DNA from: Tessaracoccus flavescens
Lineage (GTDB): Bacteria > Actinomycetota > Actinomycetes > Propionibacteriales > Propionibacteriaceae
Assembly (NCBI RefSeq): GCF_001998865.1
Contig: NZ_CP019607.1
Span: 558,001-622,000 of the forward strand
Reading direction: 5' to 3'
DNA: 64,000 nt
The translations under genes were made by a program, and so were the position numbers. The notes below the pieces were generated by a model. It did not search any database and was not told the origin of the DNA. It saw only the letters and a list, made by a program, of their open reading frames with translations. The stretch's first letter is position 1, and each line of letters opens with the position of its first letter. Below are positions 10,772 through 19,550 of the stretch, piece by piece.

Positions 10772-11470
10772 ATGTGCACCGTCGTGATCCGAGTACCAGA
10801 GCCGGACCGCGGTGACGTCCGCATCCTCGCCGTCCGCGATGAGGACCCCGGCCGCCCCTGGCTCCCGCTCGGGGCCTGGTGGCCGGAGCATCCGGAGGTC
10901 GAGGGCGTGATGGATCAGCTTGCGGGTGGCGCCTGGCTCGCCCACGACGACCGTCGGCTCGCGGTGCTGCTGAACCGGGCGGGAGGCACCGACCTGGAGG
11001 TGCCCACCTCGCGCGGCTCGCTGGTGACGGGTTCCCTGACGGGCGTGCCCATGCCCGATCCCCTGACCACGCTCGGCTTCAACCTGGTCGAGGCCTCGGC
11101 CGAGGGCGTCCGCGTCACCTCGTGGGACGGCGGAACGCCCCGGGTCACCGATCTGGCGCCCGGCACCCACATGATCGCCCACGAGGACGTCGACGATCCG
11201 AGGACCGCGCGGGTCGCGGCGTGGCTCGACGAGTTCGCCGCGACCCCGACCGAAGGCGAGCGATGGTGGGAGGGCTGGATCGACGTGCTGCGCGGCACCA
11301 CCGCCGTCGAAGCGGCCGACGACCGCGCCATCGTGCGCGACAACCGTGCGCACGGCTTCCCGACGTTGAGCCTCCTGCTCGCGGTGGCGAGCATCGGGCC
11401 GGGCGGCGTCACGGCCGAGATGGCCACCCTTGACGAACCTGGCGTCTGGAACGAGCCGAAGCTGCCCTGA
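10772..11470 (+). CDS. NRDE/TANGO2-family protein
   Basis: A 232-residue protein starting MCTVVIRV, the hallmark N-terminus of the NRDE (TANGO2) family, in which the invariant Cys2 becomes exposed after removal of Met as in Ntn hydrolases. The NRDE motif itself appears as AVRDED. Further family features are WLAHDDRRLAVLLNR and TSRGSLVTGSLTG in the middle. Function is not established for bacterial members; heme trafficking and amide hydrolysis have been proposed for relatives. It stands alone, divergent from coaBC, and seems to be translated from a leaderless message. Confidence 0.8.
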   Translation: MCTVVIRVPEPDRGDVRILAVRDEDPGRPWLPLGAWWPEHPEVEGVMDQLAGGAWLAHDDRRLAVLLNRAGGTDLEVPTSRGSLVTGSLTGVPMPDPLTTLGFNLVEASAEGVRVTSWDGGTPRVTDLAPGTHMIAHEDVDDPRTARVAAWLDEFAATPTEGERWWEGWIDVLRGTTAVEAADDRAIVRDNRAHGFPTLSLLLAVASIGPGGVTAEMATLDEPGVWNEPKLP

Positions 11471-11479
11471 CGCGGGAGC

Positions 11480-11863
11480 TCACCAGACGCTGCCGTTGTT
11501 GACGATGCGCTTGCCGAACGGGAAGCAGGTCACGGGGATCATCTTGATGCTCACCCAGGCGTTGGCGATGCCGATCACCGTCAGGGTCTGCGCGAGGGCA
11601 GCACCGACGTGGATGAGCGCGAGCCACCAGCCGGCGATGAGGAACCAGATGCCGTTCATGATGGCCGACCCGGCTCCGGCGCCGGGCTTCGGCTCGACCG
11701 TCTTGCCGAAGGGCCACAGCACGTAGCGCGCCATCCGGAAGGAGGCGACTCCGACGGGGATCGTGACGATGAGGATGCAGGCGAGGATGCCCGCGATGAA
11801 GTAGCCGAGGGCGAGCCAGAAGCCGCCGAAGATCACCCAGATCAGATTGAGCACGGTCCGCAT
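11480..11863 (-). CDS. YccF-family inner membrane protein
   Basis: A 127-residue membrane protein with two copies of the YccF domain (PF03733): each has a hydrophobic stretch followed by a conserved VxWxPFGK/CFPFGK type end (VLWPFGKTVEP about residue 50, CFPFGKRIVNN near the C-terminus). Four hydrophobic segments can be counted. The ATG is preceded by AGGAAGGG at a suitable distance, which excludes the longer upstream frame. Function unknown; convergent to the NRDE gene with nine bases between the stops. Confidence 0.85.
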   Translation of the reverse strand: MRTVLNLIWVIFGGFWLALGYFIAGILACILIVTIPVGVASFRMARYVLWPFGKTVEPKPGAGAGSAIMNGIWFLIAGWWLALIHVGAALAQTLTVIGIANAWVSIKMIPVTCFPFGKRIVNNGSVW

Positions 11864-11967
11864 GGAAAAAGGTCCCTTCCTAGGGGGGTGTTGCACCCTC
11901 CAGTCTAGAAGGGCGCCCCAACGCGTGGCGGCGCGGCGCCGGTTCTGCCACGCGGGCCCGCCCCCAC

Positions 11968-11973
11968 TACCCT
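11968..11973 (+). promoter_or_regulatory. -10 box of trmB (leaderless arrangement)
   Basis: TACCCT, six bases, ATG. The purine-rich GAAGGG between them lies too close to the ATG to act as a normal ribosome-binding site. Confidence 0.5.
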
Positions 11974-11979
11974 GAAGGG

Positions 11980-12711
11980 ATGGACCCACTGCCCCCACGC
12001 CTGCGCCGCGACGTCGTCAGCTTCGTGCGCCGCAGCACCCGCATGAACGAGTCCCAGCAGAAGGCCTGGGAGCGGCTCGGCGGGCGGTTCGTGATCGACG
12101 TCGAGCGGGGCGAGATGTCCACCGCCGTCGCGGACGGGGCGCGCATCGACTGGGACGAGGCCTTCGGCCGCACCGCGCCGCTGATCGTCGAGATCGGCTC
12201 AGGTGGCGGCGACTCGCTCGTGCCGATGGCCGCGGGCCGCCCCGAGGCGAACATCGTGGCCTTCGAGGTCTTCGAGCCGGCCGTCGCCTCGACGCTCGGC
12301 AGGATCGGGCGCGAGGGCATCGACAACGTGCGCGTGGTCGTCGCCGACGGCGCGCAGGCGCTCGCGAAGCTGTTCGACGACGGCAGCGTCTCCGAGCTGT
12401 GGACCTTCTTCGCCGACCCGTGGCACAAGGCCCGCCACCACAAGCGTCGCCTCGTCAGCGGCGGATTCGCCGACGTGGTCGCGGCGAAACTGGCCCCCGG
12501 CGGCGTGTGGCGGCTGGCCACCGACTGGGAGGACTACGCGCTCTGGATGCGCGACGAACTGGACGACCATCCCCTGCTGACCAACGTGCACGACGGCTGG
12601 GCCCCCCGCCTGGCCGAGCGCCCCGTCACGAAGTACGAGGCGAAGGGGCTCGCCGCCGGGCGCACCATCCACGACCTCACCTACCGGAGGGTCGATGCGG
12701 CTCAGGATTGA
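11980..12711 (+). CDS. trmB: tRNA (guanine-N7-)-methyltransferase
   Basis: Methylates G46 in the variable loop of tRNA using S-adenosylmethionine. The 243-residue protein has the class I methyltransferase SAM motif LIVEIGSGGGDSLV, the family signature FFADPWHKARHHKRRLV with the catalytic Asp, and the C-terminal TKYEAKGLAAGRTIHDL motif. It overlaps truA by 17 bases and begins a three-gene RNA-modification operon. Confidence 0.95.
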   Translation: MDPLPPRLRRDVVSFVRRSTRMNESQQKAWERLGGRFVIDVERGEMSTAVADGARIDWDEAFGRTAPLIVEIGSGGGDSLVPMAAGRPEANIVAFEVFEPAVASTLGRIGREGIDNVRVVVADGAQALAKLFDDGSVSELWTFFADPWHKARHHKRRLVSGGFADVVAAKLAPGGVWRLATDWEDYALWMRDELDDHPLLTNVHDGWAPRLAERPVTKYEAKGLAAGRTIHDLTYRRVDAAQD

Positions 12712-13504
12712 CCTCGCCTACGACGGCACCGACTTCCACGGCTGGGCGCTCCAGCCGGGGCTGCGCACCGTCCAGGGGGTGCTGGAGCCGTGGATCGGCC
12801 AGGTGCTCCGGCTTCCCTCGGCCCCGAGCCTCGTGGTCGCGGGGCGCACCGACGCGGGCGTCCATGCGAGGGCGCAGGTCTGCCACGTCGACCTCGGCCT
12901 GGAGGCCGACCCCTCACCCGAACTGCGCAGGCGGCTGGAGCGGGTCCTGCCCCACGACATCGCCATCAAGGCGGTCGCACCCGCCCCGGAGGGGTTCGAC
13001 GCGCGCTTCTCCGCGAGCTGGAGACGCTACTGCTTCCGGGTCAGCGACGCGGGCCAGTTCCACGATCCCCTGCTGCGCGGGCATGTCGCGCGGCTCCCGT
13101 TCCCGCTCGATCTCGACGCTCTGAACGCGGCCTTCTCCACCGTGACAGGGCTGCGCGACTTCGCCCCGTTCTGCAAGCCGCGCGAGGGCGCGACAACCAT
13201 CCGCGAACTGCGCGAGCTGAGCGCCTGGCGCCGCGAGGACGGCGTCGTCGAGATCTGGCTGCAGGCAGACGCCTTCTGCCATTCCATGGTGCGCTCCCTC
13301 GTCGGAGCGCTCACCGCGGTCGGAGGGGGACGAAGGACGCTCGCCTGGCTCGAGGAGGTCGCCGCCCACCCACGGCGTCACTCGGACGTGCTCGTGATGC
13401 CCGCTAACGGGCTGACCCTCGAGGCCGTCGGCTATCCGGAGGACCATCTGCTCGCCGAGCGCGCCGAGCAGGCACGAAGCGTGAGAACCCTGGAGGACGC
13501 GTGA
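12695..13504 (+). CDS. truA: tRNA pseudouridine synthase A (positions 38-40)
   Basis: Isomerises uridines 38-40 of the anticodon arm. The 269-residue length is normal, and the catalytic aspartate sits in AGRTDAGVHA (Asp53). Other conserved parts are LAYDGTDFHGW at the N-terminus, FDARFSASWRRY, and FCHSMVRSLVGAL near the end. The start lies inside the end of trmB and the stop overlaps the next gene by four bases, so the three genes are translationally coupled. Confidence 0.96.
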   Translation: MRLRIDLAYDGTDFHGWALQPGLRTVQGVLEPWIGQVLRLPSAPSLVVAGRTDAGVHARAQVCHVDLGLEADPSPELRRRLERVLPHDIAIKAVAPAPEGFDARFSASWRRYCFRVSDAGQFHDPLLRGHVARLPFPLDLDALNAAFSTVTGLRDFAPFCKPREGATTIRELRELSAWRREDGVVEIWLQADAFCHSMVRSLVGALTAVGGGRRTLAWLEEVAAHPRRHSDVLVMPANGLTLEAVGYPEDHLLAERAEQARSVRTLEDA

Positions 13505-14097
13505 GCCATTACTTCCACACCCCCGAAGACCCGCTCGTCACGCACGAGTTCACGGCGACCATTTTCGGACGGGAGCTCACTTTCACCGCCGCGTCGGGGG
13601 TCTTCTCCGGCAACCGGCTCGATCTGGGCACCTCCGTGCTGCTGCGCGAGGTGGACCCGCCGGTGGCGGGGCACGTGCTGGATCTCGGTTGCGGCGTCGG
13701 AACGATCGCGGTCGGGCTGGCGCTCGCCAGCCCCGAGGTCTGTGTCGACGCCGTCGACGTCAACGGCCGCGCCGTCGAGCTGACCACCCTGAACGCCGCC
13801 CGGCACAAGGTCGCCGACCGGGTCCGCGCCATGGCCCCCGACGAGGTGCGACCGGAGACGCTCTACGACGAGATCTGGTCGAACCCGCCGATCCGGATCG
13901 GCAAGGACGCCCTGCACGATCTCCTGCGCACCTGGCTCGCCCGGCTGCGGCCAGGCGGTGCAGCCTATCTCGTCGTCGGCCGTCACCTGGGCGGCGACTC
14001 CCTGCAGCGTTGGCTCGGTGACCAGCGATATCCGACGCAGCGCATCGCCTCGGCCAAGGGCTTCCGGGTGCTGCGCGCGACCCGGCCCGCCGATTGA
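13501..14097 (+). CDS. Class I SAM-dependent methyltransferase (RsmC-like)
   Basis: A 198-residue methyltransferase beginning at a GTG that overlaps the truA stop (GTGA). It carries the SAM-binding strand-loop LDLGCGVGTIAVGLAL and the SNPPIRIGK motif; an N/D-PP-F/I motif marks enzymes acting on amino groups of bases or glutamine. Overall it matches the C-terminal catalytic half of RsmC/RlmG rRNA guanine-N2 methyltransferases, without their N-terminal pseudo-domain, which is the usual actinobacterial form. The target (16S G1207 by analogy) is inferred only. Its position after trmB-truA supports an RNA target. Confidence 0.85.
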   Translation: MSHYFHTPEDPLVTHEFTATIFGRELTFTAASGVFSGNRLDLGTSVLLREVDPPVAGHVLDLGCGVGTIAVGLALASPEVCVDAVDVNGRAVELTTLNAARHKVADRVRAMAPDEVRPETLYDEIWSNPPIRIGKDALHDLLRTWLARLRPGGAAYLVVGRHLGGDSLQRWLGDQRYPTQRIASAKGFRVLRATRPAD

Positions 14098-14241
14098 GGC
14101 CCACACCCCGGGCACAGGGGCAAACTTCTTCGCAGAGGGCGAACCCGGTCTGGAAAGTTGAACCGGGAACTATCGGCTGGGCATAGGATGGGAGACGTCA
14201 GCGCGCCTGACGGCGCGAGTCTTCCAGAGAAGGAGTCAGCA

Positions 14242-14853
14242 ATGACTTACACCCTCCCCGATCTGCCCTACGACTACAACGCCCTCGCGCCCTCCATCTC
14301 TCCGGAGATCATGGAGCTGCACCACGACAAGCACCACGCCGCCTACGTGAAGGGCGCCAACGACGCGCTCGAGCAGCTCCAGGCCGCCCGTGAGAAGGGC
14401 GACCTGGCGGCGGTGAACAAGCTGGCGAAGGATCTGGCCTTCCACCTCGGCGGCCACATCAACCACTCGGTCTTCTGGAAGAACATGTCGCCCGACGGCG
14501 GCGGCGAGCCCACCGGTGACGTCGCCGAGGCCATCGGCGAGTTCTTCGGCTCGTTCGACGGCTTCAAGAAGCAGTTCAACGCCGTGGCCAACGGGATCCA
14601 GGGCTCGGGCTGGTCCATGCTCGTGTGGGACACCCTCGGCCAGCGCCTCAACATCAACCAGCTCTTCGATCAGCAGGGCAACCTGCCCGTCGGCCAGCTG
14701 CCGATCCTGCAGCTCGACATGTGGGAGCACGCCTTCTACCTGCAGTACAAGAACGTCAAGGGCGACTACGTCAACGCCTGGTGGGATGTCGTCAACTGGG
14801 ACGATGTCGCACAGCGCCTCGCCGCCGCGAAGGCTGCCGGCGTCTCCTACTGA
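14242..14853 (+). CDS. sodA: Superoxide dismutase, Fe/Mn type
   Basis: A 203-residue cytosolic enzyme that dismutates superoxide. All four metal ligands are visible: His27 ([11 protein letters not shown]), His75 (HINHSVFW), Asp159 and His163 ([11 protein letters not shown]). The residues that separate iron from manganese enzymes do not decide the metal; a cambialistic enzyme, as known in Propionibacterium, is possible. The ATG is chosen because AGAAGGAG stands at the right distance; a longer frame starting 84 bases upstream is not conserved. Monocistronic, closed by a strong terminator. Confidence 0.96.
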   Translation: MTYTLPDLPYDYNALAPSISPEIMELHHDKHHAAYVKGANDALEQLQAAREKGDLAAVNKLAKDLAFHLGGHINHSVFWKNMSPDGGGEPTGDVAEAIGEFFGSFDGFKKQFNAVANGIQGSGWSMLVWDTLGQRLNINQLFDQQGNLPVGQLPILQLDMWEHAFYLQYKNVKGDYVNAWWDVVNWDDVAQRLAAAKAAGVSY

Positions 14854-14880
14854 GTCGCCGCTCGCTGAGCGTCCAACCGC

Positions 14881-14911
14881 GAAGGGCCCCGGGAGTCTCC
14901 CGGGGCCCTTC
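14881..14911 (+). terminator. Strong hairpin after sodA
   Basis: A perfect 15-base inverted repeat (GAAGGGCCCCGGGAG and its complement) with a one-base centre. It has no clear T tract but is very stable, and it sits between the convergent sodA and acyltransferase genes, so it may serve both strands. Confidence 0.75.
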
Positions 14912-14926
14912 GCCGTTCCCGGGCTA

Positions 14927-15742
14927 GCCGGCCGCCGTGAGGACGCTCTGGAGCACCTTCTCGGCGACGATCGGCCCGTAGGGGTCCATGGCGATGTGGC
15001 TGCCGTCGGGGCGCAGCACGGTGCCGTCGGGTTGCTCGTCGTCGCAGGTGGCGGGCACGACGGCTGCGGTCGGTTCGAGGTCGTCGCACAGCAGTGGGTC
15101 GAGCCGGAACGTCCGCACGCGATCATCGCTGGCCGCCAGGTCGACGATGAGCTGGTTCCATCGCCTCCGGTACTCGTCATGGTTGAGCATCAGGTCGTAG
15201 AGGGGGTGGCAGTCCTCCGGTGTGCACCTGGCGGCCAACGCCCCGCCGGGGCGTTCGGTCTGCCCGATGACGAGGACGGCTCCGGTGGAGGTGAGCCGCT
15301 CGACGCTGGCGTCGAGGTCCTGCTTCAGCGCCACCCAGAACTCCTCCTGGTCGGGACCGACGATCCTCCCGTCGAGCCAGCGCTGATGGATCTCGTAACG
15401 CGACCACCAGAACACGACGTCGGGTCGGTCCGCCTCCAGTTTCCCGAGCTGGATGTCGGCGACCATCGTGCAGTCCCCCGCCCCCTCGTGGTCGGGCTTG
15501 AGATACTCCTGCAACTCGATGGACAGAGGCGGGCAGCCTCCGCGGGAGGCGTTGTCGATGGCCATGCCCTGCTTCGTGGCGGCCTCGTCGAGGGCCTCCA
15601 TCAGACGGAAGGGCACCGAGTCGCCGACCACGACGAGGGTCTTGTCCCTCGGGGCGTTCGGCGCGTGTCGAATCGCGGTGGACCAGGTGAGCGTCACCGC
15701 CATGATCAGAGCCACGGCGACGAGGACCCTGCGCGGGGTGCG
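14927..15742 (-). repeat. Second copy of the TM-SGNH unit
   Basis: Repeats the preceding unit: TPRRVLVAVALIMAVTLTW, GDSVPFRLM, FWWSRYEIHQRW, LNHDEYRRRWN, FRLDPLLC, DGSH. Similarity is clear at protein level but diverged, so the duplication is old and both copies have been under selection. Confidence 0.85.
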
Positions 15743-16570
15743 AGAGTCGGCCGCGCCGGATCGGCTCCTCGCCTCGTCCAGCACGGCGTCGGCCGTCGGC
15801 CTGCCGAAGGGATCGATCGTGACGTGGAGGCCGTCCTCGCGCAGCAGCTTCCCGTTGCTCTGGTGGTCGTCGCAGGCGGCAGGTCGACGCGGGTCGACCG
15901 GCTCAGGGCTGTTGCACAGGAGCGGGTCCATCCGGAAGGTGCGCACGCGCGGGTCGTCCGCGGCGATCCGCTCGATCACGGCGTTCCAGCGGCGGCGGTA
16001 CTCGTCGTGGTTCAGCGCGTAGTCGTCGAGCGGGAAACACTCCTCGTCGCCGACGGGGCACTTGGCGAGCAGGCCGATCCCCGGCCGCTCGGCCTGGGCG
16101 ATGACGACGGTGGCTCCGTCGCGGGCCAGCCGGTCGACGGTGGCGCGGGCCTCAGCCTCCTGGATCTCCCAGAACTCCTCCTGCTCGGGGGCGATCATGC
16201 GGCCCTCGTACCACCGCTGGTGGGTCTCGTAGCGCGACCACCAGAACACGATCTCCGGGTCGTGGCGCCCGATCAGCGAGTGCTGGAGTCCGCGCAGCGG
16301 CCTGCAGTCCCCCGGTCCTTCGTGGGGCGGTTTGTCATACTCCTGCAGCTCGACGGCAAGCGGGGTGCAGCCGCCGCGTGCCGCGCTGTCGACCGCCCAT
16401 CCCTTCGCCTTCGCCGCTGCATCGAGCGAGCCCATCAGTTTCAGCGGAACGGAGTCGCCTGTCACGACGATCCACCTGTGTTCCGGGGTCACGCCCTGCG
16501 TGGCCCGCAGCGCGAACGACCAGCCGAGCACGACGGCCATCACGAGGGCGACCGCCCCGACGGTGCGGCG
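15743..16570 (-). repeat. First copy of the TM-SGNH unit
   Basis: Unit of about 276 codons starting with a TM helix (TPRRTVGAVALVMAVVLGW) and containing GDSVPLKLM, FWWSRYETHQRW, LNHDEYRRRWN, FRMDPLLC and DGLH. The adjacent unit repeats the same landmarks in the same order and spacing, so a tandem intragenic duplication created them. Confidence 0.85.
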
Positions 16571-17711
16571 CGGCGTGAACCAGGCGGCGAGTCTGCCACG
16601 ACGGATCGGCTGTTCGACGAGGTGGTAGGAGGCGACCGCCGAGGCGAGGGTGCCTGCCAGCGCGATCCCCGCGGGGAGGGGCTTGAAGACGCCGTGGGTG
16701 AGGTCCAGCCACACGGCCCACGGCCAGTGCCACAGGTAGAGACCGTAGGAGATGCGCCCGAGATAGGCCATCGGCGCCCAGCTGAGGAACTGCGACAGCG
16801 CGGTGCTCGGGCCGCAGATGAGCGCCGCGATCACGCAGACGACGCTGAGGCTGAGTAGCAGCGCCCCCGCCGTAGAAGTAGAAGCCGCTCGGTCCGGTCA
16901 GGAAGGGCAGCACGGCCACGGCGACCACCCCGCCTGCCGTCGCGAGGAGCCGGTGCCGCGCCCCGATGGCCTCCCGCAACGCCGGGTTCGTGACAAGGAC
17001 CGCGAGCAGCGCCCCGAGCAGGGGCTCGAACGCCTTGGTGTCTGTTCCCATGTACGAGCGGTCGGCGCCCGCCGGGTCGTAGAGCACACCGAGCGCGACG
17101 ACGGAGGCGAGGATGAGCACGAGGGTCAGGGCGAGGAGCGGCTTCGTCACGGCGACGCGGCGCCGCACGAGCAGCGCGACCAGCCCGATCAGCAACGGCC
17201 ACGCGAAATAGAACTGCTCCTCCACGGCGAGCGACCACATGTGCAGCAGCGGGGTGGATGTCGCGTCCGAGGAGAAGTAGGTGTTGGCCTGCATGAAGTG
17301 CCAGTTGGCCAAGGTAGACAGACGTCCACGCCGTGTCGTCTGCGAGCGCCGTGCGGCGGTAGTAGGGCGCGAGGAGCGTGGCGTAGGTCAGCACGGCGAG
17401 CAGGACGAGGGTCCCCGCGGGGAGCAGCCGTTGGAACCTGCGCTGCCAGAAGCGGGCGAACTTCGGCCGGCCGTGCTTGGCGGTGTCGGCGAGCAGTCCA
17501 GCGGTGATCAGGTAGCCGGAGAGCACGAAGAACACGTCCACCCCGGCGAACCCGGACCTCAGTCCGAGGACGGCCAGATGGAACGCGATGACGAGCCCGA
17601 CGGCGATGGTGCGCAACCCGTCGAGGCTGGGCACATAGGTGACCTTCTGGCTGGACTGCACCCGATGGACCCTACCGGTGTGACCGGTCTCCCGCGACCG
17701 GCCTGAAGGGT

Positions 17712-18326
17712 TCAGGCGTCCTCTGCCGCCTTTGCTCCGTACACCCAGGGGGCGACATCGCGCCCGGAGAGCCAGGCCCGCCACACCTCGAGCACCACGA
17801 ACGGGATCAGCGCGGCCCCGACCGCCCAGCGCGTGACGGTTCGCAGCGGAAGTTCCGCGGTGACCGGAACGAAGGGCAGCCTCCCCACCCTGCTGACCGG
17901 GCTCGAGGCGCAGGCGTCGCGCTCGCGTCCGTCGATGGTCACCTTCACCCAGCTGTGGCCGCTCAGCCACCAGGGGTGGCCGAAGCCGCGGACCCGGGCC
18001 GCATGAACGAGCCGGGTCTGGAACCCGAGGCCGCGCAGCACCTCGGACAGCACGGTGTTGTACTGGTGCGACCAGCCCCGGTGTGAGCGCAGGGAACGCG
18101 CAGGCGACTCCGCCAGGTGCCACAGCGAATGGGTCGGGTACGTCTCGGCGACCGTCAACACCGCCTCGTCCGCCAGCTCACGCCCGCTCAGGCCGGTTCG
18201 TCTGCAGCGCTCGATCAGCCCCTCCACCGTGTCCGGTGCGTCGACGTGGTCAGGCGGCGGCGCCATCACCCAGACGGGGATGAGCGCGGCGCCGAGCAGG
18301 ACGGGCAGCCCCCAGCGCAGTTTCAT
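17712..18326 (-). CDS. Membrane-anchored transglutaminase-like protein
   Basis: A 204-residue protein not assigned to a named family with certainty. It has an N-terminal signal-anchor (LPVLLGAALIPVWVMA), a central part HQYNTVLSEVLRGLGFQTR followed by GHSWVKVTIDGRERDA, and a C-terminal membrane helix (AVGAALIPFVVLEVW). The spacing of a helix, a GHSWVKV strand with His and a following Asp resembles the transglutaminase core, but the nucleophilic Cys expected at the helix start is not present, so it may be an inactive relative. The ATG overlaps the stop of the glycosyltransferase (ATGA), implying one operon and a surface-glycan role. Confidence 0.55.
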   Translation of the reverse strand: MKLRWGLPVLLGAALIPVWVMAPPPDHVDAPDTVEGLIERCRRTGLSGRELADEAVLTVAETYPTHSLWHLAESPARSLRSHRGWSHQYNTVLSEVLRGLGFQTRLVHAARVRGFGHPWWLSGHSWVKVTIDGRERDACASSPVSRVGRLPFVPVTAELPLRTVTRWAVGAALIPFVVLEVWRAWLSGRDVAPWVYGAKAAEDA

Positions 18327-19468
18327 CTGGCGTTCCTTCGGTTGTGTCGGACGAATCCTCCAAGCGAGCGGTACGGCACCTCGTCGGCGAGCCCCGCGTG
18401 CACCCCGAGCATCTGCTCGATGGTCCGGCGCCACGGATAGCGCTCGGCCCTCGCGCGAGCGGCGGCGCGCAGGTCGGGGCCGAGCCGCGGCAGCAGCGAC
18501 TCGACGGCGTCGGCAAGCGCCGCCGGGTTCGGATCACCGGATGCGCCGCTTGTGACGTCGACGAGTTCGTGGGCGCCACCGCGGTTGGAAGTGACCACCG
18601 GGGTGCCACAGGCCAGGGCCTCGAGAACGGCCAGGCCGAAGGTCTCGGCCGGGCACACCGAGAGGGAGATGTCGGCGGCGGCGATCCGCCGTGCCACCTC
18701 GTCGCGGCCGGCGACGAAGCCCTGGAAGAAGACCGGCGCGTCTCCCGCCGCCCTCTGCAGCTCCGCCCGGTCGGGGCCGGTGCCATAGAGGTCGAGGCGC
18801 ACCCTGTGCCCGCGCCGGTGCAGTTCGACGACCGTCTCGACGGCCAACTGGGGGCTCTTCTCGTGCGAGAGGCGTCCGACGTAGCAGAACTTGAGCACGC
18901 CGTCGTCCACCGGCTCCCCCACCCGGGGATTGAAGGTCTCGAGGTCGACGCCGAGCGGGACCAGTTCGAGCTCCGCTCCCGTGTTGTCGAACTCGTCTGC
19001 CGCGAACCGGCTGGTCACCACGACGGTGTCGAAGGCATTGGCGAGCCGACGGTTCAGGCCACCGACCACCGCTTCCACGCCGAACGAGCGCCTGGCCCAC
19101 ATGGCGAGCATGTCGGAGAGCCGCTCATGGCTGAACAGGACCGAGCCGACGCTGCGCTTCTGTGCCCACCTCGCCGCAGGCGAGAGGGTCCACTTGTCGG
19201 AGACCTCGATGCTGGTGGGGCGGAACCGGTCGAGCACATCGAGCACGCGCCACGGCTGGAAGATCATCCGGTACTGGTCGGTGACCTTCGGGGCCCTCAC
19301 CGAGACGAGGATGCCCGCCTCGGTCTCGACGATCTCGTCGCGGGCGCCCGGCGAGACGAAGATGCGCGTGTGCCCGGCGTCGACATATCCCTTGCCGAGG
19401 GTCTCGATGACGACCTTCATGCCGCCCGAGGTGGGGCCGACGAAGTTGGCCAACTGGGCGATCCGCAT
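18323..19468 (-). CDS. Glycosyltransferase family 4 (GT-B)
   Basis: A 381-residue GT-B fold enzyme. The N-terminal half has the acceptor-side glycine loop PTSGGMKVVIETLG, the C-terminal half the donor-binding YVGRLSHEKSPQ and the family signature CPAETFGLAVLEALACGTPVV, where the first Glu of the E-x7-E motif contacts the nucleotide sugar. Start: ATG giving MRIAQLANFVG, the typical GT4 N-terminus; upstream residues of the open frame are not conserved. Sugar and acceptor are unknown. Cotranscribed with the transglutaminase-like gene and followed by the SGNH acyltransferase, suggesting surface polysaccharide assembly and acylation. Confidence 0.88.
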   Translation of the reverse strand: MRIAQLANFVGPTSGGMKVVIETLGKGYVDAGHTRIFVSPGARDEIVETEAGILVSVRAPKVTDQYRMIFQPWRVLDVLDRFRPTSIEVSDKWTLSPAARWAQKRSVGSVLFSHERLSDMLAMWARRSFGVEAVVGGLNRRLANAFDTVVVTSRFAADEFDNTGAELELVPLGVDLETFNPRVGEPVDDGVLKFCYVGRLSHEKSPQLAVETVVELHRRGHRVRLDLYGTGPDRAELQRAAGDAPVFFQGFVAGRDEVARRIAAADISLSVCPAETFGLAVLEALACGTPVVTSNRGGAHELVDVTSGASGDPNPAALADAVESLLPRLGPDLRAAARARAERYPWRRTIEQMLGVHAGLADEVPYRSLGGFVRHNRRNAR

Positions 19469-19550
19469 GGGCCCATTCAACCAGAGCCCGGAACGTGGCG
19501 CCGGGGGCGGAGCCGCCCTCCCCACCCCCGACACGTCTGTGTTCGCCCGG

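Larger units (their letters stand above)
14924..17661 (-). pseudogene. Acyltransferase with two tandem SGNH domains, two frameshifts
   Basis: About 912 residues if two frame breaks are repaired. The N-terminal half is an Acyl_transf_3 (OafA/YrhL-like) membrane domain: YVPSLDGLRTIAVGLVIAFH, GVDVFFVLSGYLI, MWSLAVEEQFYFAWPL and the late LGRISYGLYLWHWP. Then come two copies of a TM helix plus SGNH esterase-like domain, each with a GDSVP block and a C-terminal DGxH (DGLH, DGSH) carrying the catalytic Asp-His. Breaks: one extra base at 17311-17312 and one in a C run at 16864-16868; removing each restores the frame. Such proteins O-acetylate cell-surface glycans. Whether the breaks are real or sequencing errors is open. 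GTG start gives VQSSQKVTYVPSLDG. Confidence 0.8.

Noticed and set aside
14158..14189. sodA promoter TTGAAC ... TAGGAT
   Set aside because: The spacer would be 20 bases, too long for a normal promoter; an ECF-type match was not convincing either.
14516..16858. 780-codon plus-strand open frame
   Set aside because: Antisense to the duplicated SGNH domains. It contains an internal repeat only because the real gene does.
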